Shown here: one piece after another, positions 54,455 to 64,000 of the stretch
Numbering within the stretch: the stretch's first letter is position 1
Layout of the letters: each line of letters opens with the position of its first letter
NCBI GenBank assembly: GCA_963971285.1
Contig: OZ020260.1
Span: forward strand, 7,288,798 to 7,352,797
From: Astropecten irregularis
Lineage: Eukaryota > Echinodermata > Asteroidea > Paxillosida > Astropectinidae
Reading direction: 5' to 3'
DNA length: 64,000 nucleotides
Notes under the pieces: model-generated
The model's input: the letters and a program-made list of their open reading frames with translations, nothing else
Told to the model about the DNA's origin: nothing
The model's database searches: none
Translations under genes and position numbers: made by a program

Positions 54455-55014
54455 ACGCCCGAGGGAAGACACATGTCGTTGAGGGCTGGTTGGGGGATTT
54501 TGCAGGAGAGAAACAAAAAAGTTTAAGTACCGCAGCGAGTAGGAACTATTCCAAAGGCAATTAGAGAAAGGGAAACGTGGTTTAATTTGAGGCAAAGTTT
54601 GGATGAGCAGGGGCCGTTTGACTGAGAAGGAAGTGGCATTTGTGGTCGCTGGCTTCATCACACTTAAGCCCCTCTATCAACCAAGAATAATTATCGTGCC
54701 ATATGATGTCGGAGTTGGCAATCTCTGCCGTTTGAAAAGATTACGAAGCAATAGTGCTCTTGCTTCGTCCAACATCGTATTAACTCTTAACCACCTAGGC
54801 ATTCTGGCTAACCACCTTCTTGGCTAACCAACTTCTAATACTGGGTAGTAACCCTCTTCTAGATTATTCTTAAGCCCTCTCTGATTCTTAGCATTTCGGC
54901 ATGTAGGAATCTTCCTGAATCTGTCACAATGCAAATACTCTGACCATTCTCTGCACTTGGACCAATTTGTGCTGGATGGCCCGAATATTATATTATGACA
55001 CCTGGCATACACAG
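54455..55014. other. No gene seen
   Basis: Short frames only; CTAACCACCTTCTTGGCTAA at 54810 is a small direct repeat. Confidence 0.25.
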
Positions 55015-55620
55015 TCCTGAATTCTTATTCTGTCAAGGTTGGATTACTGTAATGGGCTTCTCACAAATCAGTACGTTATCTCACAAGACTCCAGCGCCCT
55101 CAAAACTGGGCAGCTCGTTTAATTTATCAAACAAACCGTAGGCAGGATGCCGTTCCTCTGCTGCACTCACTGTACTGGCTACCCATCTCAAAACGAATTC
55201 GTTACAAGTTATTACTTCTGGTTTATAAATCATTTCATAATCAGTCTCCAGAATATATGCAGTCCTGTATCATGCCGTATGTTCCCTCTAGCTAGACCCA
55301 TCCTACGCTCAAGTTCTAATCCTTTTCGATTAACTTTTCCACGTACCCACAATAAAGCTTTAGACAGAACATTCACAGTCTCTGCAGAAAAGGAGTGGAA
55401 CAGTCTGCCCTCTTACATTCAGTGTGCAGTTTCGTTGGGTCAATATAAGAAAAAACTCAAAACCTACCTGTTCCACCAACAATAATAGCAATGATTCAGA
55501 TTTATTTGTGTGTACTAAGTTTATGTAATTACGCATTTAATTTTCGTTTGTAAGTGCTGTGATTTAGTTTACTAAAAAGAGCGTTTTAAATGCTGGTTAT
55601 TATTATCATCATTATTATTA
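55015..55620 (+). mobile_element. 5'-truncated L2/CR1-type LINE with ATT tail
   Basis: Decoding the plus strand with small frame shifts gives RLDYCNGLLTN, LLHSLYWLPISKRIRYKLLL, LVYKSFHNQSPEYMQS, RSSSNPFRLTFPRTHNKALD, RTFTVSAEKEWNSLPSYIQC and KKLKTYLFHQQ then stop. This is the conserved region after the RT domain of L2/CR1-like elements. A ~100-bp 3' UTR ends in an ATTATTATC microsatellite, the same tail style as SINE family B, which this LINE type may mobilise (inference). Confidence 0.8.
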
Positions 55621-55944
55621 ATTCACAAGCATTTGACATAGTGGTCCTCATGATAGATCTAAATGTTCAGATTCCATCTTATTATGTTTCTTCATTTCTG
55701 TAGTGATTCATTTTATGAAAGACACTGGAACAGTTGTAGGCATGATAGGATAGGACTACTTGGCTTGAGTTAAACCAGGGAGCAGTGTAAGTTTCCATTG
55801 ATAAATGGCATCATGGTGGGGAGATAATAATAATAATTATTATTATTATTATTATTTATTCGGCCAGAATCACACAACAAATGAATACAGTAAACAAGTA
55901 CATGACTTAAAAAGCAAGAAGACAAAAAATACAGTTGACGTTAT

Positions 55945-56770
55945 TAAAATAAACAACATACAGGAACAACTCTAATTGTGATGGCCAGGATCAACACAAG
56001 TATAATAAAACACTGTAGCTCAAGAGCCTGTTGATCCACTCACAAAAGAGACATAAAATAAATAATTTTATATATATACATGCACATATAAATAAATTTA
56101 ATCTACAAATAAATAAATTAAAGGAAACAAACAAGTAAAAGACAATAAAAGCAAGAAGACAGCAAGAAAATACAGTTCACATGAACATGAACTAAACAAC
56201 ATACATGTACAACTTTTACAGGAACAATTCTAATTATGATGGCCAGGATCAACACAAGTATAATTAAACACTGTAGCTCGAGAGCCTGTTGATCCACTCA
56301 CAACAAGAGACATAAAATACAAAATTTGATAAAGAGATAGCATGTAAATAAATTTTATCTACAAATAAATAAATGACAAATAATCACGGACTGAGATTAA
56401 ACTAGAGGCACTGGAAACAATATGAACATGGAGACAAGGGAAAATCAATCATCAAAGTGAAACCTTGATGACTGCCCCTCCCCCATCTCCCTGATCAAGA
56501 TTTCTCACTTTGCAAAACAATAATATGGCAGTACAAGGCGAAAACAATCATGAATATACAATACACTTAACTGAAATAAATCAATCAATAAATACAAATC
56601 AATAAATAAATAAAAATAAATAAATATGGAAACAACATGAACAAGGAGACAAGGGAAAATCAATCATCAAAGTGAAACTTTGATGACTGCCCCTCCCCCA
56701 TCTCCCTGATCAAGATTACTCACTTTGCAAAACAATAATATGGCAGAACAAGGCGAAAACAATCATACTG
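55945..56770. repeat. Tandem duplications in the LINE 3' UTR
   Basis: TGATGGCCAGGATCAACACA (55980, 56239) and AGGGAAAATCAATCATCAAA (56438, 56653) each occur twice as parts of ~240-bp and ~215-bp repeated blocks, separated by AAATAAAT-rich DNA. Confidence 0.85.
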
Positions 56771-56926
56771 AATACAACACATAACTGAAATAAATCAATA
56801 AATCAACCAATAAATCAATAAATAATAAATAAATCGGTAAATAATAAATAAATAAGCAATAAATACTGTAAATGAGTTCAAAACAATCAAATGGATGCTA
56901 GAGATGACCAAGGTAAATAAAGGTAG

Positions 56927-59900
56927 CTAACAAACTGAATCCTTGTTGTGAAAATAAGAGGAAAGGAGTTTACAAAAAACTTTAAAGTTATCCAAAATCA
57001 GAGAGTCTTTAATGTGTGGTGGTAGATCGCTCCATAACCGGGGGAAATTATTTATAGGTGTGAATTTAAGAGCTTGGGTCCTGGCATAGTGATGGTGAAA
57101 AGTAACATAGTCTAGATGGCGGGTGTTGATGAGGGTGTTACATTTAATGGCTTGACAATCAATGAGACCAAACAAAGACTTGACACTGAACATAATAATA
57201 TTATATTGTCTTCTATGGTCCAGACTGATCCAATTAAGGGATTTCAGGCGTTCCTCATAAGGCATGGCTTGACGCTTTTGTTTCAAGCACATTCTGCTTG
57301 CTCGGCGTTGAACTCTTTCCAGCTTGGCAGATAATGTGGCAGTGAATGGGTACCAGGCAGGCAGACCATACTCTAACACTGGCAAGACCAACGACATATA
57401 CAATGATCTGAGGGCTTGAGTTGATGCTCCACCAGCTACTTGCCAAATAAATCCTAAAGTTCTATTAGCTTTGGATACAATAGAGTTCACATGGTCATTC
57501 CAGTTCAGATTGCTATTTACAGTTAATCCAAGGTACTTATACGTTGAAACAACACCAAGAGGTGAACCTTGAAGTGTGTAGAGGGGAGGATTATCAGGTG
57601 ATTTGCAGCGTGACATGTGCATTACTTTGGATTTGTTTATGTTGATCTGCATGCCATTTGCCACGCTCCATTGCCCAAGTGCTGTGAGGTCGGACTGCAA
57701 AATGTGTTCATCAGCAGAAGATCTGATTGGTCGATAGATTAGGGTGTCGTCGGCGAAGAGAAGGGATGTTGAAGCAAGGTTCAAAGAAATGTCACTGATG
57801 AAAAGGTTGAAGAGAAGGGGACCAAGAACACTCCCCTGAGGAACTCCGGATGTTACGGGTTCCCAGGAAGAGACACGTCCACGATACATAACCCGCTGTT
57901 GCCGATTTGTGAGGAACGACTTAAGCCATGACCAAGTCGGACCCTGAATGTTGAAGTTACGAGCCAATTTCTCAAGAAGGATGTGGTGAGGCATGAGGTC
58001 AAAGGCTTTGCTGAAGTCCAGAAAGATGATGTCAAGCCGAGGTGGGCGTGGCTTGTCGAGAATGGCTGCCAAGTCATGAATAGCATTGGTCAGCTGGGTG
58101 ACACATGATTTATGAGCTGTAAATCCATGTTGTTTCTCATTACCAAGGCATAGAGAATTTACATGGGCATTAATTTTGTCTGCAATGGCTCTTTCAAGGA
58201 CCTTACAAACCACAGATGTTAGAGCAACAGGCCGATAATTTGAGATGATGTTGCGACTGCCAGCTTTGAAGACAGGGGTTATTTGAGAGAGTTTCCAATC
58301 CATTGGAATAGTGCCTTTAGCAAGAGATGAATTCATCAGCCGTAATAATGGTGGAGCAAGTGATGAGTTTGCCGCTCGAAGAATTGTTGGTGATAATGAG
58401 TCTGGACCAGGTGCCTTATGCGCTGACAGTGTAGACAAGGTTTTAGTTAACCAGCCCAGACTGACTGTAATTTGTGGAAGTTCAGGTATAGGAAGAGAAC
58501 AAGCTGGTGGTGATTCTGAGCAGGTTGAAGCTGGAGAATGGACTGACGTGAAGAAGTTATTGAAGGCCTGGGCGATTTCCTGCGGCTTATGGATGAGAGT
58601 ACCTTCTGATAACAAACCAGATGGGCATTTGGACTTTCTTTGGTCACGAACAAAGCACCAAAAACTTCGTTTGTTATCATCAGCAGAAAATAAACGGTTG
58701 ACATAGTTCCAGTAAGAAGCTTTGGTCACGTTTTTCACTTGATTCCGTACCTTCTTGTAGTTCAGCCAGGCAGATCTTGAATTCACACATTTAGCTTTTG
58801 TAAACAAAGTGTGTTTTAACAAGATAAGCTTTTTGAGTTCTGCAGTGATCCAAGGTGATGATTTGCGACGACGCACCTTCCGTGGAATACTGTCACGAAG
58901 GGCTGCATCAAGGATGTCATTGAATCCTTCCCAGGAAGCATTGGGATCATCATCATCCATGAATGCAGACCAAGGAGCTAGATGTAATAAGTGCTGAAGG
59001 TGGTCAAAATCAGCTTTCCTATATTGAAGGAAAGAGCGGATAACATTTGGTTGTGGGGAGGCTCTGGTGGCACTAAACGTAAAGCAGACAGCATGATGAT
59101 CACTGTTGACTGGGTTGGCAAAAGACCCTACATCAGTGAATTTTTCTGGTCGATTGGTGAAAATAAGGTCAATTACAGTCCCAGTCAGAGGTGAATTGTT
59201 TGAAGGGCGAGTAACATCATTGACCAACTGTTCAAGACCCATGGAGTCTGATATTTCTTGAAGGTTTGTCAAAGAAGTGGATTCACTTTTCCAGTTGATA
59301 TTAAAGTCGCCAAGTAGAATGCAACCTTCATAGCTGTGAAGTTCAGGCTGGATAGCGTCACAAGCATCTTGTAATTTGTTGAAGAAAGTTTGGTCAGCAT
59401 TTGGTGGTCTGTAGATGAGTCCAACAAGCCATTTGGAGGTTTTGATGGTTATCGAAAGCCAGGTCAGTTCAATGGCAACGGGATCAAACTGGTTGAGATG
59501 AATTGGAAGCAGCGAATCATTCACAATTGCCATGATGCCACCACCATGACTGTCTCGATCCCGCCGAAAAGAAGAATAATCAGGCAACCGTGGGGAGACA
59601 GTGTCAACATCACAATCTGACATCCAAGTCTCTGTGATGCAAACAATGTCCGATGGATGTAGTTGAAGAAATGCCAGTAAATCATGTTGTTTGTTGCGGA
59701 TACTTCTGGCATTTAGAAGTAACCCAGACACTGAGTTCTTTGGAGATTTCCTTGGAAGTAAATCTGGATGCTGTGTAGTGGCAGTTGAAGTGGAGGGATC
59801 TGATGATTCAGCAAACTCTTCATGAAATGAAGCATCACTACATGATGAGAATGGTAGAGATGTGTAGGAAGGAATACAGCCAGGGCAGAACCAGTCAGTG

Positions 59901-60517
59901 GTGCTTGAAATGAGCAAGGAATACTGAGCAACAGACATTTCAGGGATGCATTTCTGATGCCAGTAAATGTTACAGTCCTCGCAGAGCAAAGATCTTTGGT
60001 TGACTTTCACAGGTCGGGAGATGCTACATGGATCCTTTATAGGGCCTGGATTCATTTCAATGTCACCAGAGACAGCCAGGGAGATATTGAAAGTTGCTGT
60101 AGAGTTTGGATAATAGGTAACTGGCGATTTACCAAACTTACTGTGCTTTAGACTTCTTGGTTTGAGTTTAGGGCTTGTGGTCAGCCATGTTGGATGCACT
60201 GAAGACAGCCTATTGTTGTACCATGATGCTTTCTCACAACAAAGGCTGGCAGTGTACAGACAATGGAGTTGATGAGGCGTGCTCTGGGTGGTGCAGTTGA
60301 CTTGTAGGTTTGGTTGAAGTTGAAGACAGTTTCCAGGATGAAAAACACTCCAAACTGTGGAATCCTTAGCCAGAAATCCATGATTAATGTGACCAGGTGG
60401 ATCAGCAAACAGTGCTCTATCATGTGATGTCAAATTTATGCAGCTTAGATGGCTGCAAACAGGAAAATGGACAATCAAGATCAGAGCCCAACAGAAGGCC
60501 TGTTGACCGACTGCCAT
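56927..60517 (-). CDS. LINE polyprotein: signal peptide, 2A, PHD, APE, RT
   Basis: 1196 residues from ATG at 60517; an in-frame ATG 84 bases earlier lies in the neighbouring retroposon tail, so 60517 is preferred. Residues 1-24 (MAVGQQAFCWALILIVHFPV...) look like a signal peptide; residues to ~150 are Cys- and N-glycosylation-site-rich. DIEMNPGP at 152-159 is a canonical 2A peptide. Residues 164-214 form a PHD-like finger (LCEDCNIYWHQKC, WFCPGC) whose first CxxC is CSIS, one ligand missing. APE endonuclease spans 264-482 with LNARS, TETW (296), YRPP, GDFN, IDLIFTN and SDHH (472). Reverse transcriptase spans ~682-965 with LDFSKAFD (833), GVPQGSVLGP (891) and catalytic FADD (921). The C-terminal CR1/L2-like region ends near LWSDLPPHIKDS. 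All visible catalytic residues are present and there is no internal stop, so recent activity is plausible. Confidence 0.92.
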   Translation of the reverse strand: MAVGQQAFCWALILIVHFPVCSHLSCINLTSHDRALFADPPGHINHGFLAKDSTVWSVFHPGNCLQLQPNLQVNCTTQSTPHQLHCLYTASLCCEKASWYNNRLSSVHPTWLTTSPKLKPRSLKHSKFGKSPVTYYPNSTATFNISLAVSGDIEMNPGPIKDPCSISRPVKVNQRSLLCEDCNIYWHQKCIPEMSVAQYSLLISSTTDWFCPGCIPSYTSLPFSSCSDASFHEEFAESSDPSTSTATTQHPDLLPRKSPKNSVSGLLLNARSIRNKQHDLLAFLQLHPSDIVCITETWMSDCDVDTVSPRLPDYSSFRRDRDSHGGGIMAIVNDSLLPIHLNQFDPVAIELTWLSITIKTSKWLVGLIYRPPNADQTFFNKLQDACDAIQPELHSYEGCILLGDFNINWKSESTSLTNLQEISDSMGLEQLVNDVTRPSNNSPLTGTVIDLIFTNRPEKFTDVGSFANPVNSDHHAVCFTFSATRASPQPNVIRSFLQYRKADFDHLQHLLHLAPWSAFMDDDDPNASWEGFNDILDAALRDSIPRKVRRRKSSPWITAELKKLILLKHTLFTKAKCVNSRSAWLNYKKVRNQVKNVTKASYWNYVNRLFSADDNKRSFWCFVRDQRKSKCPSGLLSEGTLIHKPQEIAQAFNNFFTSVHSPASTCSESPPACSLPIPELPQITVSLGWLTKTLSTLSAHKAPGPDSLSPTILRAANSSLAPPLLRLMNSSLAKGTIPMDWKLSQITPVFKAGSRNIISNYRPVALTSVVCKVLERAIADKINAHVNSLCLGNEKQHGFTAHKSCVTQLTNAIHDLAAILDKPRPPRLDIIFLDFSKAFDLMPHHILLEKLARNFNIQGPTWSWLKSFLTNRQQRVMYRGRVSSWEPVTSGVPQGSVLGPLLFNLFISDISLNLASTSLLFADDTLIYRPIRSSADEHILQSDLTALGQWSVANGMQININKSKVMHMSRCKSPDNPPLYTLQGSPLGVVSTYKYLGLTVNSNLNWNDHVNSIVSKANRTLGFIWQVAGGASTQALRSLYMSLVLPVLEYGLPAWYPFTATLSAKLERVQRRASRMCLKQKRQAMPYEERLKSLNWISLDHRRQYNIIMFSVKSLFGLIDCQAIKCNTLINTRHLDYVTFHHHYARTQALKFTPINNFPRLWSDLPPHIKDSLILDNFKVFCKLLSSYFHNKDSVC
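60041..60064 (-). promoter_or_regulatory. 2A ribosome-skipping motif in the LINE ORF
   Basis: The codons read DIEMNPGP, preceded by a hydrophobic/polar stretch (TATFNISLAVSG), matching the D(V/I)ExNPG|P rule. Translation is expected to release a 158-residue N-terminal product and resume at Pro to make the PHD-APE-RT protein. Such 2A motifs are known in APE-type LINEs of sea urchin and amphioxus. Confidence 0.85.
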
Positions 60518-60527
60518 CTTGTGATTC

Positions 60528-60605
60528 AATAATAATAATAGTGAAATCTTGTATAGCGCCAACTCCAATGAAAGGTTGCTCAAGGCGCAGAATCTGCACA
60601 TAGCT
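60528..60605 (-). mobile_element. 3' end of an older retroposon
   Basis: The minus strand reads GCGCCTTGAGCAACC, GGAGTTGGCGCTATACAAG and then TATTATTATTATT, the same kind of tail as SINE B and the L2/CR1 fragment. It was cut by, or was the target of, the LINE. Confidence 0.55.
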
Positions 60606-60652
60606 CTAAATAATAATTGAGAAATGATTAAGAAAAGCCTTATAACAAAGGG

Positions 60653-60790
60653 GGGACGATTTCACGAAGCACCGAGACCGATCTTAAGTGTTGAATTATC
60701 CAACTGCAAGCAGCATGTAACGCCATAGCACAAATCGCCGCGGCGATACCGACAACTCATCTCAAGATCAATCCTAGTGCCCGGTGAAAT
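60653..60790. mobile_element. Degraded fold-back element
   Basis: ACGATTTCACGAAGCACCGA to CCTAGTGCCCGGTGAAATC, with the arms GACCGATCTTAAG / CTCAAGATCAATCC; a decayed member of the GGGGCC class. Confidence 0.45.
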
Positions 60791-61789
60791 CCAGCACAGC
60801 AACACATTACACAAAACATAAATTCAACAAAAATGATAGCACTATCTGTCTACATAGTGCAAAAAGATAGCACTATCTGTCTATATTCTAGTCTGATTAT
60901 CACTCATTCTACTCCGTGTCACTACGTACGAACGTCTGATATACATACATGCGTGCAAATTATATGCAACGCGGCACATCAGCTAATCAGATCTGTTTTG
61001 AGAACTTTTCCGTCAGGATCATGATGGAGGATGTTGATTGGTCAATTTTGCATGTCCGCCATACGGTATGATAGCAGATGCCCCCTGATTGGTCAAAACT
61101 TAGAGAGGTCGGTGATGGGTTTGTTTGCATAATTAATCAGGAAATCTGCACGCATGTGATAGATGCTTGCTCGCTGTACGGCGAGAGCGTCTATCACATA
61201 GACTATCTATATATTCCAGACCTTGATGAAAACTTTGCTTTTGCCACTTAGCTGATGGGACTTTTGATCCCTCAAAACAAATAAAAATGAGGGGGCGACA
61301 ATTTAATTTTCTTGTCATCAGGAAACGATGACTGCATCCGTGAAGAAACTAGCCCCATTACCTTTGTCGCTGATGATCGGATGACCACAGGGACATGGCC
61401 TAAAACCTGTCGCGCAGCATCCCCGCTCTGATCACGTCCCCTTGGCACCAAATCCGCTCTGACATAAGGTATCTAGAGATTAGCAATGCAATGCTGAATC
61501 CCAGAGACTTGGTGATGATATGAGATTAGAGACTTGACTAATCTATCGCCCTGAGATGCAGGTGAGTGAAGCAATGACATAGAGGAAGCCTCACATTTCC
61601 TATCAAATTACAGACAATTTATTATTGAGGGCTTTTTTTTTCAAACTTTTTTTGGAGGAGGGGGAAGATTCATTGAAAGGCCAAACTGGGGACAGTGCCC
61701 TGTCATCCCTAGAGTGCGACATTCTAAAAGAAATCCAGGCTGACTGAAGCATAAGAGGAAGAAAGATAAAATGCCACAACGATTGCATA
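60791..61789. other. No gene seen
   Basis: Contains a direct repeat, GATAGCACTATCTGTCTA (60834, 60866), and otherwise unique sequence with short frames. Confidence 0.3.
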
Positions 61790-62167
61790 AGCCCTGTCCA
61801 CACTGGATTTTTTTTTTCCGGGGCTTTAACCGAGTCGATGGGTTAATGAAAAATGGGCAAATATTACTGGTGTCCGCACTTGGACTTTTGACTCGGGTAA
61901 CTTAACCGTGCACGCACGGAAGAATTACCAAGCTGACAATAGTAGGCTCGAGCTGACAATACTTGGCTCATTGCCGGTACCCGACTCGCACTGTCCGCAC
62001 TGGACTTTTCGTCTCGGGTAAAGTGTCTCGGGCATTCTACCCAGGCAGAAGTTGGCCAGTAGAAATACCCGTGCAGCTCGGGCAAAGTAACTGAGAGGTA
62101 GACTTCCTGAGACGTCCGCACTGGACATAAAATGGGTAAAGTACCCAGCGTCTCGGTAACTTTGCCC
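61790..62167. mobile_element. MITE with AGCCCTGTCCGCACTGGA ends, copy 2
   Basis: Reverse-order homologue of 40853-41230: AGCCCTGTCCACACTGGAT, several internal GTCCGCACTGGAC, AAGAATTACC.AGCTGACAAT and AAAGTAACTGAGAGG. The right terminus is not preserved (ends near TTTGCCCATG). Confidence 0.75.
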
Positions 62168-62895
62168 ATGTTTGATCAGACAAAGTTGGAGTGCTGTTCT
62201 GTGACTTTTACCAATCATGTATTATACCTTTAAGTTAATTGCTGGATGTTTCTGTTCACTGGTAACCACGCAAGCAATGAAAACAAGCTTTGTTCATTTA
62301 ACACAGGTTACCAGCCACACCTCCATATGATAGACACTGCTCATGACAGGTACCCGGCTGATTATTGCTATAAAGCTTATAAAAGCGCAGCACCTGTGAT
62401 ACTGGTAACCAGCTTCGGTGTCCATCACTCTCCATGACTTCTCACTTATCCGCTGTGTTATAATACACACTGCATGTATCAAACAATCCTTAACACGTGT
62501 TTTCAATCATTCCGACCTGGTCCGGTGGGACATTGTGTTTTCATAACCCCGTCAATCACAATAATTGCAGGAAACGTGACATTTTGCCAGGGAAAGCCTC
62601 GCGCCGCTCCAACACAAGAAGTGAAGAAAGGTCCTCCTTTATTTGTCCTGTGCCGGCAGGAATCTGTCCCATGCTTACAGGGGTAGTTTACCGCACGTTA
62701 AATCAACCATCACATGTTTTTATTATTTTTCAAGGAAGGATTCAGGACTGATTTTGGACTTCCACTGTCATCACAAGTTCATGTGTCAGTAGGCCTAACC
62801 ACACAGGTCATGTAAAACTTTGTACCTTATACCTGTGTGCAGGTAAAACCAATACCCTTTCTCTCATACAATGCACATACAGAAACAGGCAAGTT
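62168..62895. other. No confident gene; overlapping open frames
   Basis: Two plus-strand frames of 70 and 84 codons overlap at 62474-62751 behind an acceptor-like CAATCACAATAATTGCAG (about 62570). The segment 62570-62680 is GC-rich. I cannot choose between them or name a product. Confidence 0.25.
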
Positions 62896-63273
62896 TTAAA
62901 GGTAGTATCATACTTTGGTAGGAAACAAAAAAAAAGAAATCTCCACATATTTACCTATAACTTACAGGGTATAAAGATGGTGTTGGTAGAAACATAGGCT
63001 CTAACGTTAAAATTTTTCTGCCTGAAATGGGGTATTTATTATAAATTATTAAAAGCAACGACCAAAAATATTTGTGATCTTTAAAAGATACAAAATAACA
63101 GTGAAAAGATTAAGAAAATTCCAGGGGCGCTTTTCACTGTAATCTAAAAAAGTTGGCACTGTAAGGGACTGGGAATTTCACAGATAATTTTCACTGTATC
63201 TTAAATTTGTTGATATTTTTGCCCATAAATCTGCATTTCTTTGACAAAAACCAAAGAATGATATTACCTTTAA
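62896..63273 (+). mobile_element. TTAA-type MITE, family A, copy 9
   Basis: TTAAAGGTAGTATCATACTT to AATGATATTACCTTTAA, TTAA at both ends, all landmarks present. Confidence 0.85.
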
Positions 63274-63768
63274 AAACTGTCTGCTTTTCCCTTTGTATAT
63301 TCTGAAGCTGCATTTTCCTTCTCCTAAAGTGCCCTCCCCCTTCCTTTAAAGCTCCTCCCCTTCCCAACACCAGGACAGCAACACACCTTTCTCAAAAAGC
63401 CGACTTACACTGCATCCTGTACACAATCAATGCATTGTTCTTTGATTATTATTAGTTTTTTTCTTTTCTCTAATTACACACATGTACGACAGAGGAAGAA
63501 AATAAGGATGTCAAATTGACAAAGAATGCATAGTGTATGTTATGGTAGGATAACAATCCGATTGTTTACAGAGAGTTGTAGAGTGCACGAAGAGGAAGTG
63601 TGCTTTACAGCGATAAGGTGACCAATTCATGTGAATGACAGTGACTTCAACTGAAATAGTTGTGTCAAAAGTTTAGCGGGTGAAACTGGTCACAATCATT
63701 GAGTGCTTATATTCTTTCAATATCTAACAGTTATGCAAAATGAATGGGAATTATCGTAGCTTTTGAGG
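63274..63768. other. No gene seen
   Basis: A pyrimidine-rich patch (63290-63360) then unique AT-rich DNA. Confidence 0.25.
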
Positions 63769-64000
63769 AAGATCCTGCTAGGATGGAACTATCAAGCCCT
63801 TCTAACTCTGAGCAGCCTTTGAGAAAGATCCTGCTAGGATGGAACTACATGTATCAAGCCCTTCTAACTCTGAGCAGCCTTTGAGAAAGATCCTGGTAGG
63901 ATGGAAACATCACGCCCTTCTAACTCTGAGCAGCCTTAAAAAGATCCTGCTAGGATGGAACTATCAAGCCCTCCTAACTCTGAGCAGCTTTTGAGAAAGA
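63769..64000. repeat. 54-62-bp tandem repeat running off the window
   Basis: AAGATCCTGCTAGGATGGAA with TCAAGCCCTTCTAACTCTGA starts at 63769, 63825, 63887 and 63941, and a fifth unit begins at 63997. Single relatives occur at 7845, 31946 and 32195. Confidence 0.9.

Larger units (their letters stand above)
55829..60527 (-). mobile_element. Apparently intact CR1-like LINE (Jockey superfamily)
   Basis: A ~4.7 kb element read right to left: a very short 5' leader (GAATCACAAG before the ATG at 60517), one 1196-codon ORF, and a ~1.1 kb 3' UTR ending in an AATAAT tail at about 55829-55860. The 3' UTR contains two tandem duplications (55945-56300 and 56380-56770) and AAAT repeats. Both element ends abut ATT microsatellite. 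The 5' flank is the 3' end of another retroposon (GGCGCTATACAAG then TATTATTATTATT), so this LINE inserted into an older tail. No ORF1 is visible; it may be lost by 5' truncation or absent by design. Confidence 0.8.

Overview
This 64 kb window is animal nuclear DNA that is dominated by transposable elements. There are no operons or bacterial features. There is one long intact open reading frame, which belongs to a retrotransposon. The rest is a dense mosaic of tRNA-derived SINEs, DNA-transposon MITEs with clear terminal inverted repeats (TIRs) and target-site duplications (TSDs), palindromic fold-back elements and minisatellites. The repeat style (SINE 3' ends reading GCGCTATATAA then ATT repeats, fold-backs ending GGGGCCRATTTCA, and a CR1-like LINE with an N-terminal 2A peptide) suggests a marine deuterostome invertebrate. 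An echinoderm is my best guess; this is an inference and no marker gene proves it.

Host gene content is sparse. On the minus strand I find short open segments bounded by splice-like sites at 50646-50705, 50407-50557, 38484-38546, 31125-31154, 28240-28332, 21493-21640, 13721-13831 and 1830-2000 (the last with a stop codon and a downstream AATAAA). The first two join in phase across an 88-bp intron. The run 38484 to 31125 to 28240 to 21493 is also phase-compatible. The predicted peptides are rich in beta-strand-like hydrophobic runs and include an Asp-box-like SNDGG. They may belong to one long-intron gene read right to left across most of the window. A CatSper auxiliary-subunit type beta-propeller protein is a guess only. 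On the plus strand, a 3'-terminal-looking exon lies at 54045-54279 and a weaker one at 9581-9697.

Layout: 0-11 kb, TTAA-type MITEs, SINEs, a hAT MITE with an exact 8-bp TSD and a repeat carrying a histone-type 3' stem-loop. 11.4-13.35 kb, a 41-bp minisatellite split by a hAT-like insertion. 14-22.5 kb, SINEs, a 442-bp tRNA-containing element with LTR-like direct repeats, hAT MITEs and a MITE whose empty site is also in the window. 22.5-31 kb, fold-backs, a 20-bp minisatellite and AGCCC repeats. 31-50 kb, more MITEs, fold-backs and exon candidates. 50-54 kb, exon candidates and 76-bp and 69-bp tandem arrays. 55-60.6 kb, a truncated L2/CR1-type LINE fragment and an apparently intact LINE (ORF 60517-56927, minus strand) encoding signal peptide, 2A motif, PHD-like finger, APE endonuclease and reverse transcriptase. 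60.6-64 kb, MITEs and a tandem repeat that runs off the window end.

All boundaries come from reading the sequence by eye. Small exon calls are hypotheses until RNA or protein homology supports them.
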